64,000 nucleotides of DNA from CBDFLD01 sp965249005 (GTDB lineage: Bacteria > Acidobacteriota > UBA6911), in contig CBDFLD010000021.1 of NCBI GenBank assembly GCA_965249005.1, forward strand, positions 434,001 through 498,000, in the 5' to 3' direction. Under the pieces are notes generated by a model. It saw only the letters and a list, made by a program, of their open reading frames with translations. It ran no database searches and was not told the origin of the DNA. Of the stretch, positions 36,158-45,515 are shown in pieces (the first letter of the stretch is position 1; every line of letters begins with the position of its first letter). The position numbers and the translations under genes are program-made.

Positions 36158-38539
36158 CTAACGGATCCAGCTCAACACCGCTGGGCGAGACGGTGTATTG
36201 GTACTGGTGCCACGTCGCGCCGCTGAGGATCCGACGCTGTTATTTTTCTCGTCAATCGAGAAATCGCTCACGACGATCCCCGGTGGTGCATCCCACACGC
36301 TCGTATCATAACTGCCCTGGCCGTCATTGATAGCAAAGACCACGCCACCGCCCGAACTCAACACGTCGCCGGTGTTTCTGATCTCTCCTGCTTCCAGACG
36401 TTGTGAACCGGGTATCCCCGGACTTGAACTTGCGAACTCCGAGACGACGTTTCTAGTCGGGATGGCCCCAGGATCGGTTGTCTCGCCGGCGAAAGTAATG
36501 AAGGTCTGTCCGCCGGGAGCTGGTCCAGAAGCGAAAGATCGACTGACAATGCTGTAAGCAAATTCGTCGGCGGGCGAGCCAAAAAAGGTACCGTATAAGA
36601 AACCGATGTCGCCGTTTTGAGCCGGCGAGCCTCCGCTCGTTTGCTCGATTCCAAACTGTGCTACAAAAAGGTCCAGCGACCCTGCGTTGTAGGCCTGATA
36701 GGCTCCGGAAGTGGTCGGAAAATTGAGCGACAGCGTCTCCCCTAAGACGAAGGAGTTCCCGAAGAAATCGGTTGCGATATCATAAGCCCAATCGTCTTCG
36801 TCGCCACCTAGGTGGGTCCCGTAGACCAGGCCGAGCTGCGCGTCCAAGAGATAAAACAGGGCATCGAATCCTCCCTGGTTGCTGTCCTGGAAGCTGGTGG
36901 TAACCAGATTGGTCGAGCTGCTGAATCCGGCCACAGCAATCCGGTCGTTGCTGTCGACCTCGACTCCCCATACTTCGTCGTGTCCGTTGCCTCCCAGATA
37001 CGTCCCGGCCTGCAACTGGCCGGCGGTGTCGAAGCAGGCGACAAACCCTTCGATGAAAAAATTCAGGATGCCGCCCGAGCCGGACCGGTTCATGGGCTGG
37101 AATGCCCCGCCTGTCGTGGGCAGATCCGTGGAAGTCGTTCGCCCGGCAATATAGACGGCCCCGCTAGCGTCCATCGCCATATCCCAGGCTTCTTCGCCCC
37201 CAGTGCCGCCGAAAAAGCCCGACTGGACTAGGCTGCCGTCGCTGCTGAGTTTCAAAAGGAAGGCATCCCGCTCCGTGCTCTTGTTGGGCTGGAATGGACT
37301 GCCCGCGGACGGAAAATCGGTCGAAAAGGTAAAGCCCGTGACGTATGCAGAACCTGTGCCGTCGACCACGATGGCGGTACCTCCATCACGCGCACTGCCC
37401 CCAATATAGGTGGAGTACTCCAGCGCGGTTCCGCTGGGATTCAGCTTGGTGACGAAAACATCAAAATCGCCGCCGCCGTAGGTCGTCTGGAAGGCTCCTG
37501 TACTCGTCGGGAAATCCATAGAACTAGTCTGCCCGGTAACCAGCGCAGCCCCAGTGCCGTCCAACGCAATGCTCCAAGGTAGGTCAATGCCACTGCCGCC
37601 CAGGTAGGTGGCGTAGTTGATGACTGGATCGATGGTGAGTGGTTGACTCGAGTCATAGGAATCGATCTCGAACCCGATCCGTGAGACTCCTCTCTCCACG
37701 TAACCTCCGGAGATGGGGCGGCGGATGCCGTCCGATTCCTGGTAAATCCTGGGCTTGTCCAACCGTACGGGCCCATGACCGGTATGAAGAATCAGGTTTC
37801 CTGCTGCATCGATTTCCGTTCTTTTGGCGCCGTCGATTTCCCAGAGAATCGATTTTGGATCCGAACCGGGAGCAACCTCGAAGTCATACTCGAGCCGGTT
37901 TTGACTGCCATAGTAGATCAGGTCGATGCCAGGATAGACATCCTCACAAAGAACGCGGGCATAGGCGGAGACGTTTGTTTGCCATCGCTTCGGATTGCTC
38001 CCGGTAAAATAGTGAGTCTTTCCGGGCAGTTCCTCGAGCCCGGAAACCCTGGCCTGCGGATCGGCGCCAACCAGATTCATTCGCAGCAGAGTCGGTGTGG
38101 TCTCTTTGGGTACGGCGTATTCTTTCGTAAGCGTCGTCCTCTTTGCCTCGTTTCTCGATCGAGACGTGGGCGCTCTGTCCAGGATCATCTCCGCCGCCGC
38201 AGCTTTCAAGAGCAAGGTATAGCGGGTGCCTCGATGGACGAATTTCACCGATTCGTCCAGTTGCCCCTGATTCTGTTCAAACCGCAAGGGAAGCCGACCG
38301 TACGCCTTGCGGACCTTTTCCGACGTGTGGGGATCGGAAGACTTGATGGAAGCCTCGGCGAAGGCCGACTTGGGAGAGTGGGTTATTCGGGGACCGACGA
38401 ATCCACCAGCTCCTAGGCGGTTGCGTTGTCGACTGACGGCAATAGGGAAGTTCCCAGGTATCGAGAGAACCAGCCAGTAAAGAAAGACGGTAAAGACGAG
38501 AGCGAAACTAATGCGATAACTTCGAGGTACACTCTTCAT
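36158..38539 (-). CDS. SBBP-repeat beta-propeller secreted protein, N-terminal part
   Basis: About 793 residues from the ATG at 38539, chosen for GGGAA upstream and the hydrophobic SYRISFALVFTVFLYWLVLS export segment. The N-terminal domain has LRFEQNQGQLDESVKFVHRG and KTHYFTGSNPKRWQTNVSAY, typical of SBBP proteins. About six SBBP repeats follow, for example YATYLGGSGIDLPWSIALDG and YSTYIGGSARDGGTAIVVDG, with DFPTSTGAFQ linkers. The propeller is exported; its ligand is unknown. The last residues (SSAARRGTSTNTPSRPAVLSWIR) look like out-of-frame translation, so the stop at 36158-36160 probably follows a frameshift that separates the adjoining ORF. Confidence 0.85.
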   Translation of the reverse strand: MKSVPRSYRISFALVFTVFLYWLVLSIPGNFPIAVSRQRNRLGAGGFVGPRITHSPKSAFAEASIKSSDPHTSEKVRKAYGRLPLRFEQNQGQLDESVKFVHRGTRYTLLLKAAAAEMILDRAPTSRSRNEAKRTTLTKEYAVPKETTPTLLRMNLVGADPQARVSGLEELPGKTHYFTGSNPKRWQTNVSAYARVLCEDVYPGIDLIYYGSQNRLEYDFEVAPGSDPKSILWEIDGAKRTEIDAAGNLILHTGHGPVRLDKPRIYQESDGIRRPISGGYVERGVSRIGFEIDSYDSSQPLTIDPVINYATYLGGSGIDLPWSIALDGTGAALVTGQTSSMDFPTSTGAFQTTYGGGDFDVFVTKLNPSGTALEYSTYIGGSARDGGTAIVVDGTGSAYVTGFTFSTDFPSAGSPFQPNKSTERDAFLLKLSSDGSLVQSGFFGGTGGEEAWDMAMDASGAVYIAGRTTSTDLPTTGGAFQPMNRSGSGGILNFFIEGFVACFDTAGQLQAGTYLGGNGHDEVWGVEVDSNDRIAVAGFSSSTNLVTTSFQDSNQGGFDALFYLLDAQLGLVYGTHLGGDEDDWAYDIATDFFGNSFVLGETLSLNFPTTSGAYQAYNAGSLDLFVAQFGIEQTSGGSPAQNGDIGFLYGTFFGSPADEFAYSIVSRSFASGPAPGGQTFITFAGETTDPGAIPTRNVVSEFASSSPGIPGSQRLEAGEIRNTGDVLSSGGGVVFAINDGQGSYDTSVWDAPPGIVVSDFSIDEKNNSVGSSAARRGTSTNTPSRPAVLSWIR

Positions 38540-38740
38540 CGTACATTTCCCATCTAACGGGAGGAGCAAGCGCGGGCTCATCGGACAAGAGCCATTGTGA
38601 TCAGGAGGCTAATGGCAGGCTCGCGGCTCTATCCCGTTCGAAATTGAAGATACGTTAACACCTCGGCTGCGAGGATGTCACATGAATTTTTGCTGTGGTC
38701 TCCCGGGACGGATTGCGCTATGAATTGTGCGCTAAGAACC

Positions 38741-40888
38741 ATGAAGATTCCCTTCCCTCGACCAATCCGAGATATGCGGCCGCACATCTACATTTACTTG
38801 TTCTATTTCTTGCTGACACTGGTCATAGCCTTGCCTGTCTTGCGTGCGCCGGCCAGTAGAGTCTTTGCCGGGCACGGCGATGCCCTCCTCTATATATCGT
38901 GGATCTGGTGGTTCAAGACGGCCTGGCTCCAGGGGATCCCCTCGGATCCCAATCCGATGCTGGCAGCGCCGTTCGGGACCGACTGGGGAGGAGTGGTCGA
39001 AAAAGGAACTATCTGGCCGGGGATTGTGCTCTCTACCTGGGTGAACGAAGTCTTCGCCCTCAACTTCCTGGTTTTGCTGAGTTTTCCCCTAGCTGCAATC
39101 GCGGCGTATCACCTCACGCTGTATCTTACTGCAAGCCGGAGCGGGGCCTTCATCTCGGGCTTGATCTACTCGTTTTCGCCTTACCACCTGTGGAAATCCT
39201 GGGCGTGGATCCCGTTGTCCAACATTCAGTGGCTGGCCTTCTATGTCCTGGCCCTGTTCCGGTGGCGTCGAAAGCGGCGCATCAAGGATGCTGTCATTGC
39301 CGGAGTCTTGTTTGCCGTCACACTGCTCTGCAGTTACAACTATGGACTGGTTGCGATAGCGTTCACCTTCCTCTGGATCTATTTCGAATTGATGGTTGCC
39401 TTTGTCTCCAAGAGGAAAATCGTGGTAGACCGGGAGACATGGAAACATGTCGTTGTTGCAGTCGTTGTAGCCGCACTCCTGACTCTCCCGATCATCTATC
39501 CCATTCTCATGGAGTTGCTGGCGCTCGATCGAGCCACCGCCCCCACGAAGCGGGTTTGGCCGCTGGGAGACTTCTATATCTTGATAGCTCGCTTTACCGA
39601 CTATTTCTTGCCTCCGACCTCGTCCTGGTTCTACCCGCTCTTCGAACCGATCGATGCTCCAACGACGATACGGGGAGACTTCACCAACGGCCTCTTCCTG
39701 GGCTACAGCACGTTGCTGTTGGTCGGAGTTGCCGTGTGGAAATGGTGTAAGGGGACAGAACCCGTCAGAGAAGGGGAGCGCTTCTCGGTGTCCTTGCTCG
39801 CGGTGACTCTGCTTGTGTTTCTGGTCTTCTCACTATTACCGCCGACCCTAGAGATGGATCTGCCGGTTCTGGGTGAGTTCGTCTTGAAAGGTCCCGGATA
39901 CCTGGGATATCTGTTGGCCCCTTGGTTTCGAGAATACGCGCGTTTTGGTGTCATGGTTCTGCTGGCAGCGGCCGTCCTTGCCGGCTTCGGCGTTCGATAT
40001 CTTCTCGATCGTTGGCCGCAGGGGAAAAGCTGGATTCTTGGATTGACTGGTTTGGGATTGCTCGTTGATTTCGGTTTCAATACCCCTGAGCTGTTTCCGC
40101 TAACAATCAATACCAAGAATCCACCCGCTGTGTACCAGTGGCTCGCTAAGCAGCCAAGGGAAGTTACGATTGCGGAGTACCCCATGCTGGGGTGGTCTCA
40201 GGTTAGCCCGGTGTACCTCTATTATGGCACCGTCCATGGAAAACGTATTGCCAACGGTTACGGCTTCTCACGAAAGGCCGATGAGATCACACCGGCTCTC
40301 ATCAATCTGTCCGAGCCCCAAGTCGGGGAAGTGTTGCGTTTTCTGGGAGTGGATTACCTTGTCTGGCACCGCAGGTACCCTGAATTCCCGAGCTGGTATG
40401 GGACCGTCCCACGGAAACCAATCGATGAGGAAGATTTCGAGTTTGTAAGAGGATTCGATACCGCAGAAGTGTATCGAGTGCGAGCGAATCCTGCACGCGT
40501 GATCGTCACGCCCCGGAGAGGCTTCCGTCTAGCCGGCGATGGAGGCAACAAAAGCGCGTGGTGGTGGATCTCGGACGTGGGCCAGATCCAATTGGTGAAC
40601 CTTACGGAAGAGCACCTCAAGATCCGACTCGAGTTCGAGGTTGCCTCACAGGAAGGCCGACGGCGTGTTATGGCCTATGACAGCTTCGGCAAAGCGATTC
40701 GACTGGACGCCGCTGTTGGCGTTGGCGAAATCAACGAGAAGAGAGTGGTTCTCGGCCCCCTTTGGATTGCGCCTTCCCGCCTCATGGAAAACAACAAGCC
40801 GAAGTACACGCCGGTGATTCTGAGGCCGGTCGGAAAGGGAAACGAACCGGTCGGTGTCAGGAACTTCCGGATCGAGGAATTGCAGTGA
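38741..40888 (+). CDS. Large polytopic membrane protein, GT-C-like
   Basis: A protein of about 715 residues with roughly ten transmembrane segments in its first 450 residues (IYIYLFYFLLTLVIALPVLR, NFLVLLSFPLAAIAAYHLTL and others) and a soluble C-terminal domain. Early loops carry FAGHGDALLYISWIWWFKTAW, an acidic motif at the place of the catalytic Asp in GT-C enzymes. FREYARFGVMVLLAAAVLAGFG and TIAEYPMLGWSQVSPVYLYY also occur in large membrane proteins annotated as hypothetical glycosyltransferases. Starts at 38675, 38720 and 38741 are possible; I prefer the last. It is divergent from the SBBP protein gene. Confidence 0.72.
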   Translation: MKIPFPRPIRDMRPHIYIYLFYFLLTLVIALPVLRAPASRVFAGHGDALLYISWIWWFKTAWLQGIPSDPNPMLAAPFGTDWGGVVEKGTIWPGIVLSTWVNEVFALNFLVLLSFPLAAIAAYHLTLYLTASRSGAFISGLIYSFSPYHLWKSWAWIPLSNIQWLAFYVLALFRWRRKRRIKDAVIAGVLFAVTLLCSYNYGLVAIAFTFLWIYFELMVAFVSKRKIVVDRETWKHVVVAVVVAALLTLPIIYPILMELLALDRATAPTKRVWPLGDFYILIARFTDYFLPPTSSWFYPLFEPIDAPTTIRGDFTNGLFLGYSTLLLVGVAVWKWCKGTEPVREGERFSVSLLAVTLLVFLVFSLLPPTLEMDLPVLGEFVLKGPGYLGYLLAPWFREYARFGVMVLLAAAVLAGFGVRYLLDRWPQGKSWILGLTGLGLLVDFGFNTPELFPLTINTKNPPAVYQWLAKQPREVTIAEYPMLGWSQVSPVYLYYGTVHGKRIANGYGFSRKADEITPALINLSEPQVGEVLRFLGVDYLVWHRRYPEFPSWYGTVPRKPIDEEDFEFVRGFDTAEVYRVRANPARVIVTPRRGFRLAGDGGNKSAWWWISDVGQIQLVNLTEEHLKIRLEFEVASQEGRRRVMAYDSFGKAIRLDAAVGVGEINEKRVVLGPLWIAPSRLMENNKPKYTPVILRPVGKGNEPVGVRNFRIEELQ

Positions 40889-41002
40889 TGGTTGGCCTCA
40901 TTCCTCTGGTATTCTGTTGCAGCCTAGATCCACCAAAACCAGGGCGTGCTCATGGCTCCCAGATAAGCGGTGTCAGGAATTCGCCAAAGCAGGAGAAATC
41001 TA

Positions 41003-41869
41003 ATGCGTCGACCCGTCCCAGTTCTGTCGTTTTTGGTGTTTATATTGCTTGGATGCGGTGACTCCAGGAGGCCAGAACCTTCTCAGCAGGTGTCATCGAC
41101 GGAGGGGCCCGTCAAGCTATACGTTTTCGACTGTGGTGGGTTGAGATTCGACTCAATCACGAGTTTCGGCATGGCGGACGACGCGACCAAGGTACGTGAT
41201 TTGATCGTGCCTTGTTACATGGTCGAGCACACGAAGGGTCGCTTGCTCTGGGACGGCGGGTTGCCATCGTCCGTTGCCGAGGTAGAAGGTTGGCAAGACT
41301 CAGATGGCTTCCAGATGCGGCTGGACGAGCCGCTGGCGGCGCAACTTGCCAAGATGAATCTGGATATGCGTTCGTTCGACTACGTCGCGTTCTCGCACTT
41401 TCACTACGATCACGTGGGTATCGCGAACGAACTGGAAGGCGCAGTGTTGATCATGCAAAAGCCGGAGCACGAAGCGGCGTTTGCCGATCCTGTCACGGTA
41501 CCGTTCTTCGACTTCTCACTGTACAAGAGTCTCAAAGATGCGGAACACTTGATTGTCGAGGGCGATCACGATGTCTTCGGCGACGGCCGGGTCCGCATCA
41601 TTTCCGCGCCGGGCCACACGCCCGGCCATCAGGTGCTGTTTGTAGATCTTGCCGGGACCGGACCGATTGTGCTGTCGGGAGATCTGTACCACTTCCGGGT
41701 GAGCCGCGAAAAGAAGTTCGTGCCGGAATTCAATTTCGATGCCGAGATGACCCGCACGTCAATGCAACGCGTGGAAGGGTTTCTCGCCGACAGCGGCGCC
41801 ACGCTTTGGATCGAGCATGATCTCGCCCTGTTCGAGAATTTGAAGAAGGCCCCCGCGTATTACGAGTAA
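41003..41869 (+). CDS. Metallo-beta-lactamase-fold lipoprotein (N-acyl homoserine lactonase-like)
   Basis: A 288-residue MBL-fold protein. AGGAG lies 8 bases before the ATG. The signal peptide LSFLVFILLGC ends in a lipobox Cys. Zinc ligands are in VAFSHFHYDHVG (HxHxDH), APGHTPGHQV, VLSGDLYHF and LWIEHD, with the order of AHL lactonases and related lactone or ester hydrolases. An exported lactonase could quench acyl-homoserine lactone signals or open other lactones; substrate and quorum-quenching role are inference. It stands alone between the GT-C-like gene and a convergent membrane protein. Confidence 0.83.
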   Translation: MRRPVPVLSFLVFILLGCGDSRRPEPSQQVSSTEGPVKLYVFDCGGLRFDSITSFGMADDATKVRDLIVPCYMVEHTKGRLLWDGGLPSSVAEVEGWQDSDGFQMRLDEPLAAQLAKMNLDMRSFDYVAFSHFHYDHVGIANELEGAVLIMQKPEHEAAFADPVTVPFFDFSLYKSLKDAEHLIVEGDHDVFGDGRVRIISAPGHTPGHQVLFVDLAGTGPIVLSGDLYHFRVSREKKFVPEFNFDAEMTRTSMQRVEGFLADSGATLWIEHDLALFENLKKAPAYYE

Positions 41870-41900
41870 ATCGGGGCGATGGCGATTTACGGGATGCCAC

Positions 41901-42362
41901 TCAGGCGGCCGGGAGCTCTAATCCAGCCAGCCAGGCCGCGGAAAGCACGACGCCACTGCCGAGAAGACAGCCCGCCATTTTCCCCAGAGATGTCGTGACC
42001 GCCTCGCGTGCTGCGGGAAAACCACGTGCGCGGAGCCTCTCGGCGATGTGACCTTCGAAGAAACCGGCCACGGCATCGGTGATCGCGTCCCCGATAACAG
42101 TCCCGGCGATGGCCCCCACGACGCCGAACGTGATTCCGCCCCAGATCGCCGGCAACGTGAGCAAGCCAGTGTCGAGACTGCCGAAGACGAGGTCCGGCAC
42201 GGCCATTGAGATACGGCGACCGGCCAGCGCCAGGGCCCCAAGGGGGACAAAACCCAGCAACAGAACGACCGGGCCGAGGGCAAGGGCATTGTCCAGGGCG
42301 AAAATGCCGGTGGCTGCGACCGCAAGTACTACGGGGACGACAATGGCTGCGTGATGAAGCAT
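41901..42362 (-). CDS. Small membrane protein of unknown function
   Basis: A 153-residue protein with four hydrophobic segments: AIVVPVVLAVAATGIFAL, ALGPVVLLLGFVPLGALALA, GGITFGVVGAIAGTVIGDAI and GCLLGSGVVLSAAWLAGL. Gly-rich helices recall small channel-like or glycine-zipper proteins. The longer minus-strand frame (41887-42750) in this place is an artefact overlapping the O-methyltransferase. It lies 48 bases downstream of that gene's stop and may share its transcript. Function unknown. Confidence 0.55.
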   Translation of the reverse strand: MLHHAAIVVPVVLAVAATGIFALDNALALGPVVLLLGFVPLGALALAGRRISMAVPDLVFGSLDTGLLTLPAIWGGITFGVVGAIAGTVIGDAITDAVAGFFEGHIAERLRARGFPAAREAVTTSLGKMAGCLLGSGVVLSAAWLAGLELPAA

Positions 42363-42410
42363 TTGGTCGGTTCCTCTCTCTGATAAGGATGGTTACGGCC
42401 CGGCGGGGCG

Positions 42411-43406
42411 TCAGCGCGCGTAGGCCACACTGACTGGGCCAGGAGGGAAGGCTTGAATCTCCACCCCAGAGAACCCAGCCGCCCTTAGCCACTCCTCGTA
42501 CTCGCCCTTGGTGTAGGTGCTGCCGGCTTCGGTCGCGTGCAGCATATTGGCCGTGAACATGAGGGACATGGGGTGGCCTCGGCGGTCGTCGTCGAGAATA
42601 AAATCGGCAATGACCAGTGTGCCGTCCGGCTTGAGTGCCTTGCGGAACTTGCCCAGGAGGTTCTGATTCTGGGCTACTGACAGTCCGTGGGCCATGTGTG
42701 AGTAGATCCCGAAATCGTACTGCTTGTCGCCAAAGTCGACCTCGAGGCAATTGCCGTCCCGTGTCGTGAAGCGATCGCCTACGCCGAACTTATTGACGAA
42801 GTTCCGGGCGACCTGATTGACATTGGGCCAGTCGAGCTGGGTTGCCCGCCCTTCGCCATTCTTGCCCAGCCAGACCGCCGAATAGATCCCGGATCCACCG
42901 CCGACGTCGAGCATGTGAAAGGGACCTCTTTGCGCCACGCCCAGGTGTTCTGCGGCGGCCTCGGCGATCGGGAAGGATAGCGGGGCGATGGCGGTCACCA
43001 GTCTTTCCCAGAATTCGAAGTTCTCAACCTCGTAGGAATTGGCTTGCTCGGGCATCGTGCCGTTCTTTACCGCAGTCTTCAGGTCGCCCCAGGCCGGCCA
43101 GTCCATGTCGGCGATTGCTGCAAAGCCGAGGAATCTCGGTTGGCCCTTCACAAGAAACATGGACGCTTCCTCGCTGTTGTGGTAGCTATCTCCCTCTTTG
43201 GTCACCAATCCCAGTCCGAAGGTGCCGTCCAGAAGTGCCCGGGCCCCGCGTTCGGAGATCGATGCCCGCTGGGCGAGCTCACCGACGGTCGCCCCGCTTT
43301 TTTCCAGATGGTTGAAAAGCTCACAGTCCAGTGCGCAATTCAGAATCTGGCTGGCCCAGTGGCCCGTGGCAATCTGCATGATCTTGTCGGGTTTTGGTGA
43401 CGACAT
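42411..43406 (-). CDS. O-methyltransferase, acetylserotonin/hydroxyneurosporene type
   Basis: A 331-residue protein of the plant/bacterial O-methyltransferase-2 family, with AGGAG just upstream of the ATG at 43406. An N-terminal dimerisation/winged-helix region (IMQIATGHWASQILNCALDC, ATVGELAQRASISERGARAL) precedes the SAM domain with MLDVGGGSGIYSAVWLGKN, ATQLDWPNVNQVARNFV and FRKALKPDGTLVIADFILDD. The catalytic His usual in plant O-methyltransferases may be the HMAHGLS segment. Substrates are small phenolic or polyketide-like hydroxyls. It is not obviously tied to the nearby hydrolases. Confidence 0.83.
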   Translation of the reverse strand: MSSPKPDKIMQIATGHWASQILNCALDCELFNHLEKSGATVGELAQRASISERGARALLDGTFGLGLVTKEGDSYHNSEEASMFLVKGQPRFLGFAAIADMDWPAWGDLKTAVKNGTMPEQANSYEVENFEFWERLVTAIAPLSFPIAEAAAEHLGVAQRGPFHMLDVGGGSGIYSAVWLGKNGEGRATQLDWPNVNQVARNFVNKFGVGDRFTTRDGNCLEVDFGDKQYDFGIYSHMAHGLSVAQNQNLLGKFRKALKPDGTLVIADFILDDDRRGHPMSLMFTANMLHATEAGSTYTKGEYEEWLRAAGFSGVEIQAFPPGPVSVAYAR

Positions 43407-43581
43407 GATTTCTCCTGATCTTTGCACAACGAACCAATGTTTTTCACCGGCTCGCTGATCTGGGTTGTGGCGCTATTGAAACGCCAACTCATTCTAGGCC
43501 TCCTCTGAGGTCGTTCCAAACTGGAATATTACATATTATTAGGTAGGATGGCGGGGACGCCTCGGAAAACCGGGAAACGTG

Positions 43582-43593
43582 GGGGACGTCCCC
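43582..43593. repeat. GGGGACGTCCCC palindrome abutting a start codon (REP-like)
   Basis: A perfect 12-base palindrome ends 3 bases before the esterase ATG; another GGGGACG lies 27 bases upstream. Such GGGGAC motifs resemble halves of REP elements in other bacteria. It occupies the place of the ribosome-binding site. Confidence 0.45.
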
Positions 43594-43596
43594 TAA

Positions 43597-45498
43597 ATGT
43601 TTTTCTTACATGCTCCAGTAGCTCGACACCTTTTGATTCTAGTATTCGGTGCGTGTGCCGCGACTGTACCCGTGTTGGTCCCTGCACTCGCCTATGAGGA
43701 CAGGCAGCACTTCAGCCGGGTGTTCCAGGCTGAAAGGCCCTACCGGATCTTCCTCCCTGAGAATTACCAGAACTCGAACAAGCGCTACCCGGTCATCTAT
43801 TTATTTCACGGCAACGGGGGAAGCCACGCTTCGGATCCTCATGCCAAGCCGGACTACGAAAGGATCGACCGTTTCGTGAAGCGGAACGGGGTCATTCTGG
43901 CGATGTGGAACGGCAGGTCGGAACAGTCCGACACCCGGCCCTACAACATGGGAGCGCACGAGCACGTCAAGTATCCGGTCCAGTTCAAGGATTACTTTCT
44001 CGAGTTCGTCGCTCACATCGACGGAAACTACCGGACTCGTCGGGATCGGTCGAGTCGCGCGACGGTAGGATTCAGCATGGGCGGGTTCATGTCCCTTTAC
44101 CTGGCCGGCAAGTACCCCCATCTGATCGGCAGTGCCGTCAACTTGGTCGGTTCCCCCGCGTTTTTTCTCGGCCATCCTCGGAACCATACCTTCTACCCTT
44201 TGAAGGCGCTCTTCGGAAAGCTCCAGGGCGTCCGGTTACGATTCCACAACAGCGCCTCGGGTGAGCTGAAGTATCTGAATCAAGAAGTGATCCAGGGGGC
44301 ACAAAGAGAAAAAGGGCTCTTGTTCGAGCATGCCGTCTACCCCGGCGGTCACAAGATGGACGATCCGGGTGAGTTCAAGGCCTTTGGCGATGCATTCCAG
44401 TTTGTGATGGCAGCGCTCGAGAAGCCGTTGCCGGCTCCGGATCGCTGGCACCATCTGGACATCTATCCGAAGTTCGACGTGTGGGGCTACAGCGTGTCGA
44501 GCAATCTGGCGGAGCCGGGTTTTATCGAAATGAAGGGAGTCACTCGATCTGGACTGCGTATCGGGTCCAGACGCTGGTTGCCTGACGGTCCACCGGTCGA
44601 CGGTGTTCGCACCACTGTCACGTCGGCAGCGCGTTACGAGCCGAACGTGACCTATCGGATCTTTGACTACAATGAAGCGCAGGGGAAGGCGAGCACATCG
44701 AAAGTACAAAGCGATGCGTCGGGCAGAATCACCTTTTCGGTGAATCACGAAGACCATCAGATCGGTATCCACAGGTCTGGGGGTCCGGCGGAACCGGTGG
44801 TGACCGCATACTCGGTCAACGAGCAAAGCCGATTCGTGCATCAGGGTCGCGATAGCCAGTTGAAGTTGCAGGTGCTGAATCGTGGGGCCAGTCCGGCGCG
44901 GGGTCTCACGGCGCGGATCACTACCGCCGCGCCTGGTGCGCGAATAGAGAATCGACCGATCGCAATTCCCGATATCCCCGCAGGAGAGGCACGGTGGTCC
45001 GATACGCTACCCATCGTGGCCTCCGGCCCGCCGCCGACGGATGGGTCTCTTTTTCGAATCAGACTGGATATCGTTCTCAGCGACCAACAGGGAACTACGT
45101 GGAAGGACGAAATCGACGTTGATGTTTTCTTCCAGGTCCCGGAGTTCACCGCTGTCGTCGTCGTCGATGGAGTCCAAAGCGGAAGGGGCAACGGAAACGG
45201 AATACCGGAACCTGGTGAAAGCGTGGTTCTCGAGGTCGAAGGACGTCCCACGCGCCTCTATTACGAGGATGCGTGGATCGAGAAAGAGAATGAGGTTCTT
45301 CACGACGAGTTGCTTCCATCGAAATGGAAGGACGGCTTCACCTTTACCTCCGCGGTCCGCATAGATGCAGGGTGCCCCGCCGGGCATGCCGTCCGGTTCT
45401 TGGCCAATTACGAAACGAAGGACTATGACTCACTCAACAGGACCGTGCATTGGGGAACGATCCGGATGGTTGTCACGAAGCCTTTGAGGAGACGTTGA
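43597..45498 (+). CDS. Secreted esterase (alpha/beta hydrolase, esterase D-like) with C-terminal beta domains
   Basis: A 633-residue protein with an N-terminal signal peptide (VARHLLILVFGACAATVPVL). The esterase domain has RYPVIYLFHGNGG, ATVGFSMGGFMSLYLAGKYP (nucleophile Ser in GFSMGG) and HAVYPGGHKMDDP, whose His closes the triad, as in feruloyl/acetyl-xylan esterase (CE1-like) and esterase D families. The C-terminal half (TVTSAARYEPNVTYRIFDYN, then a repeat with LKLQVLNRGASPARGLTARI) looks like Ig/CARDB-type binding domains. It may remove ester groups from polymers. The palindrome just before the start leaves no normal ribosome-binding site, so initiation is unclear. Confidence 0.8.
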   Translation: MFFLHAPVARHLLILVFGACAATVPVLVPALAYEDRQHFSRVFQAERPYRIFLPENYQNSNKRYPVIYLFHGNGGSHASDPHAKPDYERIDRFVKRNGVILAMWNGRSEQSDTRPYNMGAHEHVKYPVQFKDYFLEFVAHIDGNYRTRRDRSSRATVGFSMGGFMSLYLAGKYPHLIGSAVNLVGSPAFFLGHPRNHTFYPLKALFGKLQGVRLRFHNSASGELKYLNQEVIQGAQREKGLLFEHAVYPGGHKMDDPGEFKAFGDAFQFVMAALEKPLPAPDRWHHLDIYPKFDVWGYSVSSNLAEPGFIEMKGVTRSGLRIGSRRWLPDGPPVDGVRTTVTSAARYEPNVTYRIFDYNEAQGKASTSKVQSDASGRITFSVNHEDHQIGIHRSGGPAEPVVTAYSVNEQSRFVHQGRDSQLKLQVLNRGASPARGLTARITTAAPGARIENRPIAIPDIPAGEARWSDTLPIVASGPPPTDGSLFRIRLDIVLSDQQGTTWKDEIDVDVFFQVPEFTAVVVVDGVQSGRGNGNGIPEPGESVVLEVEGRPTRLYYEDAWIEKENEVLHDELLPSKWKDGFTFTSAVRIDAGCPAGHAVRFLANYETKDYDSLNRTVHWGTIRMVVTKPLRRR

Positions 45499-45515
45499 TA
45501 CAAAGGGGGGCGACA

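Noticed and set aside
41887..42750. 287-codon minus-strand frame
   Set aside because: It overlaps the O-methyltransferase and the small membrane protein in another frame and is Arg/Pro-rich without motifs.
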